NCBI RefSeq assembly: GCF_947504105.1
Contig: NZ_CANNGP010000007.1
Coordinates: 62,001 to 126,000, forward strand
Reading direction: 5' to 3'
DNA: 64,000 nucleotides
From: an uncultured Tateyamaria sp.
GTDB lineage: Bacteria > Pseudomonadota > Alphaproteobacteria > Rhodobacterales > Rhodobacteraceae
Below, piece after piece: positions 1 through 9,132 of the stretch. The translations under genes and the position numbers were made by a program. The notes beneath the pieces are model-generated. The model saw only the letters and a list, made by a program, of their open reading frames with translations, was not told where the DNA came from and ran no database searches. How positions within the stretch are numbered: the first letter of the stretch is position 1; every line of letters starts with the position of its first letter.

Positions 1-977
1 TCTTTCTGACCAATCTTTATCCAAATCTCGAGAAACTGGCCAAGACCCAGGGCAACTTCCGCATGACGGATGAAGCCGTGGCGAGCTGGCTGGATGACCG
101 GGGGTACGTCGACAATACCTTTGTCAAATACGGTCGCTGGCTGGGTGTCGCCCCCGGATGGGTGACCGAGAAAGAGGACGGCACTGTTACCGGCCAATGC
201 TTTGCGGAAAATGCGCCGGTGGATGAACGGTCTACATTCTGCGGTGTTTTGCAGGGCGACTGGGGCTTTTCGCTGGTCTTCAAGGATGACGTGAGCAGTC
301 TTGTCGCGACCCGGCTCGGGGCCACGGGCAAACTGATGGGCTTTGTTCTGCTCGTCATGGTCCCGATGTCGCTCATCGTGGGCGTGCTGGCGGGCATGCG
401 TGAAGGATCGGGGCTGGACCGATCGCTTTCGACCTTCTCGATCGCGACAACGGCAACACCCGAATACGTGTCAGGCGTTATTTTTATCGCGGTGTTTGCT
501 TCCTCCGCATTTGGGCTGAAGTGGTTCAAAGGCTCGGCAACGCAGGCCATTGAGAACGCGACCTTTGAAAACTTCACCCTGCCGGTGCTGACCATCGCCC
601 TGTATGGCATGGGCTATATCGCGCGGATGACGCGCGCGAGCATGACAGAGGTGATGACGGCACAGTACATCCGAACCGCGCGCCTCAAGGGCGTGAGCTT
701 CGGCAACATTGTCCTGAAACACGCGCTTAGGAACGCGCTGATCGCACCCTTCACCGTCATCATGCTGCAGATCCCATGGCTTCTGAACGGTGTGGTGATT
801 GTCGAGACGCTGTTTAACTACAAGGGTTTCGGCTGGTTGCTGGTGCAAGCGGCAGGCAACAACGACATCGAATTGCTATTGGCCGTTTCCGTTGTCTCGG
901 TCGTGGTGGTGCTGATCACCCAGCTGATCTCCGACATCGGCTACGTGTTTCTCAACCCACGCATTCGCATTTCTTAA
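1..977 (+). CDS. Dipeptide/oligopeptide ABC transporter permease, DppB/OppB type (5' end outside window)
   Basis: Inner-membrane subunit of a peptide-type ABC importer. The frame is open to the left edge (first full codon at base 3), so the true start lies outside; 324 residues are visible. The visible part begins with a hydrophilic periplasmic-type segment, followed by several hydrophobic helices. The EAA coupling loop, with the core RTARLKGV, lies around visible residues 220-245 and docks on the ATPase. The C-terminal ending FLNPRIR is typical of the DppB family. Its stop at 975-977 lies 12 bp before the next permease, indicating one operon. The substrate cannot be told without the binding protein, which is outside the window; peptides or other small oligomers are possible. 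The ATG at base 63 is internal, not the start. Confidence 0.9.
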   Translation, partial: FLTNLYPNLEKLAKTQGNFRMTDEAVASWLDDRGYVDNTFVKYGRWLGVAPGWVTEKEDGTVTGQCFAENAPVDERSTFCGVLQGDWGFSLVFKDDVSSLVATRLGATGKLMGFVLLVMVPMSLIVGVLAGMREGSGLDRSLSTFSIATTATPEYVSGVIFIAVFASSAFGLKWFKGSATQAIENATFENFTLPVLTIALYGMGYIARMTRASMTEVMTAQYIRTARLKGVSFGNIVLKHALRNALIAPFTVIMLQIPWLLNGVVIVETLFNYKGFGWLLVQAAGNNDIELLLAVSVVSVVVVLITQLISDIGYVFLNPRIRIS

Positions 978-989
978 GGGAGGCTAACC

Positions 990-2441
990 ATGGAACCTTT
1001 GACATGGACCGGCCCTCTTGGGCAATTTTTGGACCCGGTATTGTATGTACTGTCCGCAATCTTTCTGGTCGCTATCGCCGTGCAGATCATGCTGGGTGTT
1101 ACCAGTGGTGGATCACGCGTGGTCACCAACCCAGATGGTACACTCAGTTCGTCCGGCGGGGCATATGACCTGTCTACGACAGCCACAAAGTGGCTTGGTC
1201 TGGGGCTCTTCCTCGTGGTTTTGGCATACGCGATCGTCGGTATCTTTGCAGGTCCGCAGGTCGCTGGAATCATTGGCGGGATGAGCCAGCAGCTCACACC
1301 TGTTTGGATTGCACTGATCCTGACGTTCGTTGTGTCCATCAAATTCAAGCGCAAGCTGGGTCTCTACGGCAAACTCTTCGACTCCACCGTGGGCATGATC
1401 GGCTTCGCACTTGTGATGTTCTGGGTCTACGCCGGTGTCATGGCGGGCCTGTTCGACTGGATCACAACCCATGATAGCCTGAGCCAGGTTTCAGGCATGA
1501 AGAACAAGGTGCCCGGCACGCCGATGCGTGGTGCGGAAGATGGCGAATATGCATGGTACTTGCTGGGCGGTGACAACCTGGCCCGGGATGTATTCAGCCG
1601 CTTGTTCAAAGGCGGGTGGGTGGTGGTGCAGATTGCACCGCTGGCAACCGTGTTTGCCTTCATGGTCGGCATTACGCTGGGTCTGCCTGCTGGGTACTAC
1701 GGCGGGCGTCTTGATACGTTCCTGTCGTTCCTTGCGAACCTGATCCTCGCTTTCCCGGTCATCCTTCTGTTCTACTTGCTGGTGACGCCAGAAATCGTTG
1801 CAACGGGCATTCCAAACTACATGGCAACGGTGCTGTTCGTCTTCCCGCTGATCTTTGTCGGCGTCCTGCTGAATTCGCGCTACTACACGCAGCCCAGTTT
1901 CCGGACGCCACTGCTGATCATCGTCATGGGCGTGATGGGATGGATCTATTTGTCCCTCATCTCGGACGGTGGCAGCAAAGTGGCCGTACTTCCGGAGTTT
2001 CTGGACCTCTTTGACATCGATCCCGGCATTCTTGTCGTGTTCGTCTCGGTCGTTTTTGTGAACGCACCCACCGTTTTCCGGATCGTGCGTGGCCTCGCCA
2101 TGGACATCAAGACGCGGGATTACGTGGCGGCGGCCCAGACCCGTGGTGAGGGTCCCTGGTACATCATGCTGTGGGAAATCTTGCCCAACGCGCGCGGGCC
2201 CCTGATCGTCGATTTCTGTCTGCGGATTGGATACACCACGATCCTTCTGGGCACTTTGGGCTTCTTTGGGTTGGGCTTGCAAAGCGAGAGCCCGGATTGG
2301 GGCACAACGATCAACGCCGGTCGGCGCTTGTTGTCCGCCTACCCGCACCCGGCGATCGCACCTGCCCTGTCCCTGCTGACCATGGTTCTGGGATTGAACC
2401 TGTTGGCTGACGGGCTGCGGGAAGAAAGCCTGAAAGACTGA
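990..2441 (+). CDS. Dipeptide/oligopeptide ABC transporter permease, DppC/OppC type, long form
   Basis: Second inner-membrane subunit of the importer. At 483 residues it is clearly longer than the usual roughly 300 residues of DppC. The extra part is an N-terminal and central block of hydrophobic segments (residues 1-200) before the standard BPD_transp_1 domain. That domain includes the EAA loop near residues 370-407 (AAAQTRGEG), and a typical end segment near LGTLGFFGLGLQ. A good Shine-Dalgarno (GGGAGG, 977-983 region) precedes ATG 990. It sits between the first permease and the ATPase gene, in the same orientation. Family membership is secure; the function of the added helices is unknown. 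Confidence 0.9.
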   Translation: MEPLTWTGPLGQFLDPVLYVLSAIFLVAIAVQIMLGVTSGGSRVVTNPDGTLSSSGGAYDLSTTATKWLGLGLFLVVLAYAIVGIFAGPQVAGIIGGMSQQLTPVWIALILTFVVSIKFKRKLGLYGKLFDSTVGMIGFALVMFWVYAGVMAGLFDWITTHDSLSQVSGMKNKVPGTPMRGAEDGEYAWYLLGGDNLARDVFSRLFKGGWVVVQIAPLATVFAFMVGITLGLPAGYYGGRLDTFLSFLANLILAFPVILLFYLLVTPEIVATGIPNYMATVLFVFPLIFVGVLLNSRYYTQPSFRTPLLIIVMGVMGWIYLSLISDGGSKVAVLPEFLDLFDIDPGILVVFVSVVFVNAPTVFRIVRGLAMDIKTRDYVAAAQTRGEGPWYIMLWEILPNARGPLIVDFCLRIGYTTILLGTLGFFGLGLQSESPDWGTTINAGRRLLSAYPHPAIAPALSLLTMVLGLNLLADGLREESLKD

Positions 2442-2452
2442 ATTGAGAGAGC

Positions 2453-2478
2453 GGGACCGAGGGCCAGCCCCCGGTCCC
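2453..2478 (+). promoter_or_regulatory. Intercistronic hairpin between permease and ATPase genes
   Basis: GGGACCG (2453-2459) is complementary to CGGTCCC (2472-2478), with an inner GGG/CCC pairing around a short loop. No T-tract follows, so it is better read as an RNA-stabilising or partial-termination hairpin than as a full terminator. It lies in the 95-bp gap before the ATPase gene. Confidence 0.5.
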
Positions 2479-2542
2479 CTCCGGAGTTTACTTGGCAAGA
2501 TGAAGAGCAGGACATCTTCGCGGCCAGACGGGAGAAATGAAG

Positions 2543-4630
2543 ATGACAAAACAGGACTATGACGGCCCGATCCTCGAGATCGACAAGCTGAGTATTTCCT
2601 TCTTCACGCGCCTGCGGGAGATCCCCGCTGTGATGGACTTTTCGGTTACTGTGAAGCCTGGCGAGGCTGTAGGACTGGTCGGCGAGTCGGGATGCGGCAA
2701 GTCGACAGTGGCCCTTGGGGTCATGCAGGATCTTGGCAAGAACGGACGCATCGTCGGTGGTTCAATCAAGTTCAAGGGCCGGGATCTGCAGGAAATGAGC
2801 GCCGAGGAACTGCGCGACATTCGCGGGTCCGAGATTGCCATGATCTACCAGGAGCCAATGGCGTCACTGAACCCGGCCATGAAAATCGGCAAGCAGCTCA
2901 TGGAAGTGCCGATGATCCATCAGGGCATGTCGGAAAAAGACGCCCGCGCGCGTGCGCTGCAGGTGGTCACAGACGTCAAGCTGCCCGACCCCAAGCGTAT
3001 ATTGAACAGTTTTCCGCACCAGCTGTCTGGCGGGCAGCAGCAGCGCATCGTGATCGCAATGGCACTGATGTCCGAGCCATCGCTTCTGATCCTTGATGAA
3101 CCGACGACGGCGCTTGACGTGACGGTCGAGGCCGCCGTGGTCGAATTGGTCAAGGATCTGGGCAAGAAATACGGCACCTCGATGCTGTTCATCTCGCATA
3201 ACCTCGGCCTTGTGCTCGAAACCTGCGATCGTATTTGCGTGATGTACTCTGGCGAAGCGGTGGAACGCGGATCAATCAAACAGGTGTTTGACGAGATGCA
3301 GCACCCGTATACCCAAGCGCTGTTCCGTTCGATCCCCCTGCCCGGCGCAGACAAGAACGCGCGCCCGCTGGTGGCCATCCCCGGCAACTTCCCCCTGCCG
3401 CACGAACGTCCCCCAGGTTGCAACTTTGGCCCGCGCTGCGACTACTTCAAAGATGGGTTGTGTAACCAAGACACGGCGATCCCGATGGCCCCTGCGAACG
3501 AGGATGCCAGCCACGAAACCCGCTGCCTTCGCTTCCAGGAGATCGACTGGAACGCCCCCATCACCGCGGGTGAACAGAAAGAAAAAGGTGAAGTCGGTGA
3601 TGTTGTCCTGAAGATGGACAACCTGAAAAAATACTACGAAGTGGCGGCTTCAGTCCTATTTGGCGGCGGCGACAAGAAGGTGGTCAAGGCCAATGAGACG
3701 CTCAGTTTCGAGGCACGGGAGTCCGAGACGCTCGCCATCGTGGGCGAATCCGGCTGCGGCAAATCCACCTTTGCCAAGGTGCTGATGGGCCTTGAGACAG
3801 CCACCGAAGGAACCATCACACTCGGCAACAAGACGATCCAGGATGTGCCAATCGAGGGCCGCGACACGCAGACTGTCGCCGATGTGCAAATGGTCTTCCA
3901 GAACCCATTTGACACACTGAACCCCTCAATGACCGTCGGGCGCCAAATCATCCGCGCACTTGAGATTTTCAAAGTCGGCAAGAACGAAGCAGAGCGTCGG
4001 CAGCGCATGCTCGAGCTTCTGGACCTGGTGAAACTTCCACGCGCCTTTGCCGAACGCATGCCGCGTCAGCTGTCGGGGGGGCAAAAGCAACGCGTGGGTA
4101 TTGCCCGCGCCTTCGCTGGCGACGCCAGGATCGTCGTTGCGGACGAACCAGTTTCGGCGCTCGACGTGTCAGTTCAGGCAGCCGTGACCGACCTTCTGAT
4201 GGAAATTCAACGCGAGCAGAAAACCACGTTGTTGTTCATCTCCCACGATCTGTCGATCGTTCGCTATCTCAGTGACCGGGTGATGGTTATGTATCTGGGT
4301 CACGTGGTCGAGCTTGGCACGACCGAGCAGGTCTTTGCCCCACCCTATCACCCGTATACCGAGGCGTTGCTGTCAGCAGTTCCGATCGCGGACACATCAA
4401 TCGAAAAACAGCACATCGTGCTTGAAGGTGATATTCCATCAGCCATGAACCCACCCTCGGGCTGCCCGTTCCAGACACGCTGCCGTTGGAAATCGGACGT
4501 GCCTGGCGGGCTCTGTGAGAAAGAAGTACCGCCCGTGCGTCACCTGGCCGAGGGACATCAGGTCAAATGCCATCTTGCAGAGGACATCCTTGCGCGGATG
4601 GAACCGGTCATCAAGGTCGCGGCTGAATGA
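2543..4630 (+). CDS. Fused double ATPase of the peptide ABC transporter (DppD-DppF fusion)
   Basis: Energises import by the two preceding permeases; a single chain of 695 residues carries both nucleotide-binding domains. Domain 1: Walker A GESGCGKST near residue 48, signature LSGGQQQR near 161, Walker B LLILDEP near 181, then an oligopeptide-transporter C-terminal region with CNFGPRC near 293. Domain 2: Walker A near 401, signature LSGGQKQR near 510, Walker B VVADEP near 531 and CPFQTRC near 641. The start at 2543 is chosen because GGGAG (2530-2534) is well spaced from it, whereas ATG 2537 is too close. GsiA-like fusions are known in this family. The stop directly abuts the stop of the convergent gene at 4631. 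Confidence 0.93.
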   Translation: MTKQDYDGPILEIDKLSISFFTRLREIPAVMDFSVTVKPGEAVGLVGESGCGKSTVALGVMQDLGKNGRIVGGSIKFKGRDLQEMSAEELRDIRGSEIAMIYQEPMASLNPAMKIGKQLMEVPMIHQGMSEKDARARALQVVTDVKLPDPKRILNSFPHQLSGGQQQRIVIAMALMSEPSLLILDEPTTALDVTVEAAVVELVKDLGKKYGTSMLFISHNLGLVLETCDRICVMYSGEAVERGSIKQVFDEMQHPYTQALFRSIPLPGADKNARPLVAIPGNFPLPHERPPGCNFGPRCDYFKDGLCNQDTAIPMAPANEDASHETRCLRFQEIDWNAPITAGEQKEKGEVGDVVLKMDNLKKYYEVAASVLFGGGDKKVVKANETLSFEARESETLAIVGESGCGKSTFAKVLMGLETATEGTITLGNKTIQDVPIEGRDTQTVADVQMVFQNPFDTLNPSMTVGRQIIRALEIFKVGKNEAERRQRMLELLDLVKLPRAFAERMPRQLSGGQKQRVGIARAFAGDARIVVADEPVSALDVSVQAAVTDLLMEIQREQKTTLLFISHDLSIVRYLSDRVMVMYLGHVVELGTTEQVFAPPYHPYTEALLSAVPIADTSIEKQHIVLEGDIPSAMNPPSGCPFQTRCRWKSDVPGGLCEKEVPPVRHLAEGHQVKCHLAEDILARMEPVIKVAAE

Positions 4631-5116
4631 TCAGAGGTATTGCGACGCAGTTGTGTAGTTCGTCACGAACTGCCAGAAGGCCGGGATCGCAACTGTTTCA
4701 ACCCAATACCGCAGATCCGTGAAATTGGCGGCCAACACACCAATCATGTAGGCCGTCCAGAACTGCCATGCCCGCGGCGCAGTTCTGGCAAAGATCAAGG
4801 TCGCCAAAAAGCCCAAGGGCGCGATGACAACAGCAGCAATGTATGCCGCAATTTTGAAGTCGGCGAGGACCAGGCCATAGAGCGTCAGGTAATCAAGCGT
4901 GATAATGAATAAAAAACCGATATTGCTGGCAAAGAGGATGCCCGCAATCGCACCTGCAATCGCGCCCGCAACCAGCACATCAAGATGGAACCGGCGTTCC
5001 TTGTAGTTTTCGTGAACCAGCTTTGCCTTGGGGGACACGACATCGCTGGCGTTCAGCGCTTGCCCTCTGTTGATGCGGCTTAGCCGTTCTTCGAATGTGG
5101 ATTGACCAGGTTTCAT
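4631..5116 (-). CDS. Hypothetical membrane protein (161 aa)
   Basis: I do not recognise the family. The first 45 residues are hydrophilic, then there are about four hydrophobic segments: an Ala/Gly-rich helix (AGAIAGAIAG) near 50-70, one near 72-88, one near 90-115, and one near 120-135. The C-terminal region is aromatic. A good Shine-Dalgarno (GAGAGGGG) precedes the ATG at 5116. It converges on the ABC ATPase gene with no intergenic base, so the two 3' ends must be transcriptionally insulated in some other way or read into each other. Inner-membrane location is inferred from hydrophobicity only. Confidence 0.7.
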   Translation of the reverse strand: MKPGQSTFEERLSRINRGQALNASDVVSPKAKLVHENYKERRFHLDVLVAGAIAGAIAGILFASNIGFLFIITLDYLTLYGLVLADFKIAAYIAAVVIAPLGFLATLIFARTAPRAWQFWTAYMIGVLAANFTDLRYWVETVAIPAFWQFVTNYTTASQYL

Positions 5117-5242
5117 GCGTGCCCCTCTCGCTACTGCTCGATTCCCGGGCTACGTGCATAGAATGGCGTATTTAGGGCAAAATCAGTGCAATGGAGGGGC
5201 ACCGGAGCTTGGCGTGCAAGAACAATGCGCGCAAAACGCGGA

Positions 5243-5830
5243 CTAGCTGCCCCAGATGACTTTTACATAATTGCGGGTTTCGCGAAACGGCGGGACGCCA
5301 TTGTACTTTTTCACAGCACCCGGCCCGGCATTATAGGCCGCCAGCGCGAGGCGCCAACTTCCAAAGGCCCGGTACTGCGCCTTGAGATAGCGTGCGCCGC
5401 CTTCAAGGTTTTCAGCCGGATCGTTTCGGTCGACGCCAAGGCTGCGCGCCGTCGCCGGCATCAGTTGCGCAAGACCATACGCCCCCTTGTGCGACTTTGC
5501 CTTGGCGTTCCAGCCGCTTTCTTGTTGAACAAGACGCAAGAACAGATCTTCGGGCACGCCATGTCGTCGCGCGGCATCCTTGGCCATTGTCAGATATGGC
5601 CCGCGATACTTGCCCTGATACCTCTTTGTTTCAGTGTCCCACTTGGTGGGTGTCACCACTTTGCGCGGTTGCAAACGGACAGAATTTGAATACTGAGTAG
5701 CAGCGCGGCTGTCCAACACGTCGGTTTGGGATGAGAACAGTGAGTTACGGCTTTTGGACGACAGGTTTTGCGCCGCCCCAGCCTCAGCCACGAAGGCAGC
5801 GATAATCGCCCCAGCCCAGAGTGCTCGCAT
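5243..5830 (-). CDS. Lytic transglycosylase, SLT domain
   Basis: Periplasmic murein-cleaving enzyme that cuts the MurNAc-GlcNAc bond with formation of 1,6-anhydroMurNAc. It has 195 residues with an N-terminal signal peptide ([20 protein letters not shown]). The SLT domain starts near residue 80. The catalytic glutamate is expected at E104 in VQQESGWN, followed by [16 protein letters not shown], and [10 protein letters not shown], which are the classic SLT motifs. The start at 5830 is preferred because GGGGA lies nine bases upstream, while the longer open frame to 5905 would put a charged tail before the signal peptide. It is divergent from ssb. Confidence 0.9.
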   Translation of the reverse strand: MRALWAGAIIAAFVAEAGAAQNLSSKSRNSLFSSQTDVLDSRAATQYSNSVRLQPRKVVTPTKWDTETKRYQGKYRGPYLTMAKDAARRHGVPEDLFLRLVQQESGWNAKAKSHKGAYGLAQLMPATARSLGVDRNDPAENLEGGARYLKAQYRAFGSWRLALAAYNAGPGAVKKYNGVPPFRETRNYVKVIWGS

Positions 5831-6002
5831 CTTACCCATTCCCCAGATCGTACACTGCCACCATTTCTTGACGCGCAATATACGGCTTTTTTGCCATCGC
5901 GCCACCCTCCGCGATTTAAGTCTGCGTTAAGCATGTGTAGTCTAGCCAGAACGCAAGGCCGTGGCACGGAATCAGCCCGGCATGGGACAAAAGGGGAAGA
6001 AC

Positions 6003-6509
6003 ATGGCAGGGTCCGTAAACAAGGTCATTCTGATCGGCAATCTGGGGCGTGATCCCGAGGTTCGGACGTTCCAGAACGGTGGCAAGGTGTGCAATCTGCG
6101 CATCGCAACGTCAGAGACATGGAAAGACCGCAACACCGGTGAACGCAAGGAGCGTACGGAATGGCATTCCGTTGCTATTTTCTCCGAACCGCTGGCACGG
6201 GTGGCCGAGCAATATTTGCGCAAGGGCTCGAAAGTATATCTGGAAGGTCAGCTTGAGACGCGCAAATGGCAGGATCAGTCGGGTCAGGACCGGTATTCAA
6301 CCGAAGTGGTGCTGCGCCCCTATACCTCGACCCTGACCATGCTGGACGGCCGTGGCGAAGGTGGCGGCGGCGGTAACGTTGGCGGCGGCGGTGGCGGCGG
6401 TCAAATGGGCTATGATGATCGTGACGGCGGCTATGGCAGCGGTGGCGGTGGCAGCAGCCAACCCAGCCCGGCCCCAAGCCGCGATCTGGATGACGAAATT
6501 CCGTTCTAA
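6003..6509 (+). CDS. ssb: Single-stranded DNA-binding protein
   Basis: Binds single-stranded DNA in replication, repair and recombination and recruits partners through its acidic tail. It has 168 residues: an OB fold from residue 1 to about 110 ([19 protein letters not shown] start; [13 protein letters not shown]), a long glycine-rich linker with runs of GGGG, and the conserved C-terminal tail DDEIPF. The start at 6003 is chosen because AGGGGAAG is placed just upstream and because SSB proteins normally begin close to this residue; the in-frame ATG at 5961 would add 14 atypical residues. It is monocistronic, with a terminator following directly. Confidence 0.96.
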   Translation: MAGSVNKVILIGNLGRDPEVRTFQNGGKVCNLRIATSETWKDRNTGERKERTEWHSVAIFSEPLARVAEQYLRKGSKVYLEGQLETRKWQDQSGQDRYSTEVVLRPYTSTLTMLDGRGEGGGGGNVGGGGGGGQMGYDDRDGGYGSGGGGSSQPSPAPSRDLDDEIPF

Positions 6510-6526
6510 GCAACTCAGTCAAAAAC

Positions 6527-6560
6527 AAAGGGCCCGTGTTGAAGACGCGGGCCCTTTGCT
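6527..6560 (+). terminator. Rho-independent-type terminator after ssb
   Basis: A perfect 10-bp stem AAAGGGCCCG (6527-6536) / CGGGCCCTTT (6548-6557) with an 11-base loop. The A-rich left flank and T-bearing right side make it usable on both strands, so it may also end the convergent PPOX-family gene (stop at 6576). Confidence 0.8.
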
Positions 6561-6575
6561 ATTCAAACGCCGCAT

Positions 6576-7172
6576 TTAGTACAGCGTGTCTCGATACATT
6601 TTTTCGACCGCATCCTGACCCGTTCTTTCGTCCGGAAGCGAGGTGTTATCCCTGAGCATCTCAAGCAAGGTCGCAACCGGGCGGTTCGACGGCCAGCTGT
6701 CGGGTTTCCAAAGACCACCGCGCATCGGGGCCTTGCCGCAATGGGTATAGATTTCGTCTGCCGTGATGCGCAGCACTGTCTTGGGGCTGCGACCGTTCAC
6801 CTGGAACCGATCACACAGCGCAGGGTCATCGCTGATCTCTGCCGTCCCATTCACGCGCAAGGTTTCATCAACGGTCGGGATCAGAAACAGCAGCGCCACT
6901 TTCGGATGCGCCAGAATGTTCAATAAGCTGTCGATCCGGTTGTTGCCGGGACGATCAGGCAGCAGCAGCGTGGTGTCCGATTCAACCGTGACGAACCCGG
7001 CCGGATCTCCTTTGGGTGAAATGTCGAGGTTTTGCCCATCAGACGTAGCCAGTACGAGAAAAGTGGCATGTTCGATGAATTGTCTGCAATGCTGATCAAA
7101 GGACGTGATGACTTTTGCCGCGGCTCTTTGATGAACCTCACCGTACAGTTCGCGCAATCTTTCCGGTGTCAT
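6576..7172 (-). CDS. PPOX-class FMN-dependent flavoprotein (pyridoxamine 5'-phosphate oxidase-like)
   Basis: A split-barrel FMN-binding protein of 198 residues, resembling the MSMEG_1061-type PPOX flavoproteins. Visible family features are the strand ATFLVLATSDGQ near residue 37, DISPKGDPAGFV near 50, the LLLPDRPGNNRID segment contacting flavin phosphate, and the C-terminal CGKAPMRGGLWKP. The physiological substrate is unknown; members reduce or oxidise small molecules using flavin. The start at 7172 is preferred over the TTG at 7178 because AAGGAG lies eight bases upstream of it. It is downstream of aroB in the same direction with 24 bp between, so possibly cotranscribed. Confidence 0.82.
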   Translation of the reverse strand: MTPERLRELYGEVHQRAAAKVITSFDQHCRQFIEHATFLVLATSDGQNLDISPKGDPAGFVTVESDTTLLLPDRPGNNRIDSLLNILAHPKVALLFLIPTVDETLRVNGTAEISDDPALCDRFQVNGRSPKTVLRITADEIYTHCGKAPMRGGLWKPDSWPSNRPVATLLEMLRDNTSLPDERTGQDAVEKMYRDTLY

Positions 7173-7196
7173 CTTCAAATCTCCTTGCTGAAATGG

Positions 7197-8309
7197 TCAC
7201 CTGCCCCGCAGTGCATCCTCCAACACGGCCATCACAGTGTCCCGAGGAACATCCGATGTGACAAAGGCATGACCTATGCCGCGCGCGAGGATAAAGTTCA
7301 GCGTGCCAGCGACGACCTTCTTGTCCTGCCCCATCAAGTCCAAGAGCCCACCGGCATCCGGCAGATCACCCGGAATGTCAGCAATGTCCGCTTTCATCCC
7401 CATCGCCTTGATATGCGCACGCACCCGACTGGGATCTTCCTGTGAACAAAGCCCCAAACGCGCCGACAACTCGAAGGCAAGACCGCAGCCGATGGCCACG
7501 CCCTCGCCGTGCAACAAACGATCCGAATACCCCGTGGCAGCTTCCAGCGCGTGACAGAACGTATGGCCAAGGTTCAAAAGTGCCCGATCGCCTTGTTCCG
7601 TTTCGTCCCGCGTCACGATCTCGGCCTTCATTTCAACGGATCGTTTGACGGCAGCCACGCGCAGCGCCATGTCACCGGCCGCCATTGCAGCGGCATTGTC
7701 TTCAAGCCAAGCGAAGAACGCGGCATCGCCCAGCAGACCGTACTTCATAACCTCGCCATATCCCGCGAGGAAATCGCGTTCGGACAACGAGGCCAATACA
7801 TCCGTGTCGGCCAACACGAGGCTGGGTTGGTGAAACGCCCCAGCCAGGTTCTTGCCCTGAGCCGTGTTGATACCGGTCTTGCCGCCCACTGAACTGTCGA
7901 CCTGTGCCAGCAGCGACGTTGGCACCTGCACGAACCGCACACCGCGGCGCAGGATGGCACAGGCAAAGCCCACCAAGTCGCCAATGACGCCTCCGCCAAG
8001 GGCCACAACAACATCGCGACGCTCAATCTTCTGATCCAGCAACCACTCGGTCACCTGCCCCAGATGGGCCCAGCCCTTGGTTGCCTCACCGGGTGGCAAC
8101 TCCAGTGCAACCGCCTCAATCCCCGCATCGGCCAGGCCCGCGCGCAAAGCGTCAAGATGCAGCGCAGCGACGCGGGTTTCCGTCACAATGGCAACCCGGC
8201 GGCGCGGCAGCAGCGGCGCGATCAATGCGCCCGCCTCGGCCAGCAAGCCCGGCCCGATCAGCACATCATAAGCCCGGTCCCCCAGGGGCACATGAACAGT
8301 TTCACGCAT
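7197..8309 (-). CDS. aroB: 3-dehydroquinate synthase
   Basis: Second enzyme of the shikimate pathway; it converts DAHP to 3-dehydroquinate with NAD and a divalent metal in the cytoplasm. It has 370 residues, the usual length. Motifs include the NAD-binding GGGVIGDLVGF, the PTSLLAQVDSSVGGKTGIN segment (KTGIN is highly conserved), LAGYGEVMKYG, and the metal-binding NLGHTFCHALE and HGEGVAIG. The start at 8309 (MRETVHVPLG) overlaps the aroK stop by 8 bp, a common arrangement giving translational coupling; the upstream in-frame ATG at 8354 lies inside aroK. Confidence 0.96.
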   Translation of the reverse strand: MRETVHVPLGDRAYDVLIGPGLLAEAGALIAPLLPRRRVAIVTETRVAALHLDALRAGLADAGIEAVALELPPGEATKGWAHLGQVTEWLLDQKIERRDVVVALGGGVIGDLVGFACAILRRGVRFVQVPTSLLAQVDSSVGGKTGINTAQGKNLAGAFHQPSLVLADTDVLASLSERDFLAGYGEVMKYGLLGDAAFFAWLEDNAAAMAAGDMALRVAAVKRSVEMKAEIVTRDETEQGDRALLNLGHTFCHALEAATGYSDRLLHGEGVAIGCGLAFELSARLGLCSQEDPSRVRAHIKAMGMKADIADIPGDLPDAGGLLDLMGQDKKVVAGTLNFILARGIGHAFVTSDVPRDTVMAVLEDALRGR

Positions 8310-8889
8310 CCGCGGTCTCCAAAACATCGGGGCGTTCAGCGAGCAAAGCGCCAATCACCCGATCCACCATTTCTTCGATACTCAGGTTGGGCAAAGACAC
8401 CACTGTCACATCCGCGAGCGCATAAAGCGGTACGCGCGCGTCATAGATTTCACAAAGCGTCGCACGCGGGTCAGCGGTGCGTAACAACGGGCGCGTATCC
8501 TTATGGCGAACCCGTTGCCAGAGCAGATCAAGGTCTGCGTTCAACCAGACCGACACACCACGGGCCGTGATATTGGTCCGGTTTTCTTCCGCCAAAAAAG
8601 CCCCGCCACCGGTTGAAAGAATGCCCCGTTCTTCGTCCAGCAGACGGGAAATCACTTGTGTTTCCTTGTTTCGAAAGAACGGCTCGCCATCCCGCTCGAA
8701 AATCTCCGGGACGGTCATGTTGGCCGCACTTTCGATCTCTGCATCGCTGTCCAGAAACGGCACACCCAGCCGAAGGGCCAAGGCGCGGCCTACAGCCGTC
8801 TTGCCCGCCCCCATCATGCCAACCATGACCACGGTCTTCTTCAGTCGAAAGCCTGCCCCAACAACATTATTATGCTGATTTTCGCTCAT
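8302..8889 (-). CDS. aroK: Shikimate kinase
   Basis: Phosphorylates shikimate at the 3-hydroxyl using ATP. It has 195 residues. The Walker A GMMGAGKT is at 24-31, DSDAEIE follows near 50 (shikimate binding), STGGGAF is near 97, and the lid region with DTRPLL is near 130. The start is taken at 8889 (MSENQHN); the longer open frame up to 9171 covers the divergent promoter and the opposite-strand genes and has no kinase character. First gene of an aroK-aroB(-PPOX) transcription unit. Confidence 0.95.
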   Translation of the reverse strand: MSENQHNNVVGAGFRLKKTVVMVGMMGAGKTAVGRALALRLGVPFLDSDAEIESAANMTVPEIFERDGEPFFRNKETQVISRLLDEERGILSTGGGAFLAEENRTNITARGVSVWLNADLDLLWQRVRHKDTRPLLRTADPRATLCEIYDARVPLYALADVTVVSLPNLSIEEMVDRVIGALLAERPDVLETADA

Positions 8890-8982
8890 ATGGCTGTCAA
8901 TGACGTGATTTTGCGAAAAAGGCCATATATGCTTTGTGCAAAACAAAGAACCACAAACAAGAATTCTGGGGCAGGCTGACAC

Positions 8983-9132
8983 ATGATCCGTCTTTTTAAG
9001 CTGTTGATCTTTCTTGCGATCATCGGATTTGTCGGACTTGTAGGCTATGCCTATGTGGGCGAGTATTTTGGCGCCAACTTCTCGCCCCCGCAAAATGAAA
9101 CACGCATGCCTGTCACATTGGATGCGGAGTAG
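8983..9132 (+). CDS. Small single-pass membrane protein (49 aa)
   Basis: An ORF of 49 codons: a short basic N-terminus (MIRLFKLL), one hydrophobic helix (residues 6-26, rich in Ile/Phe/Gly/Val), then a hydrophilic tail ending in TLDAE. It lies between the divergent aroK promoter and the exported protein gene that begins at 9122, which it overlaps by 11 bp. Good codon structure and the tight coupling support a real gene. I do not recognise a family; role unknown. The overlap suggests translational coupling with the following gene and then xerD (4-bp overlap), so the three are likely one operon. Confidence 0.6.
   Translation: MIRLFKLLIFLAIIGFVGLVGYAYVGEYFGANFSPPQNETRMPVTLDAE

Noticed and set aside
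471-848. Minus-strand ORF of 125 codons inside the permease gene
   Set aside because: It is the opposite-strand shadow of a confident permease; composition is His/Arg-rich and unlike a protein.
1491-2549. Minus-strand ORF of 352 codons opposite the second permease
   Set aside because: Long, but its translation is low-complexity (Gln/Arg/Asp/His-rich) and the plus-strand permease has clear family motifs.
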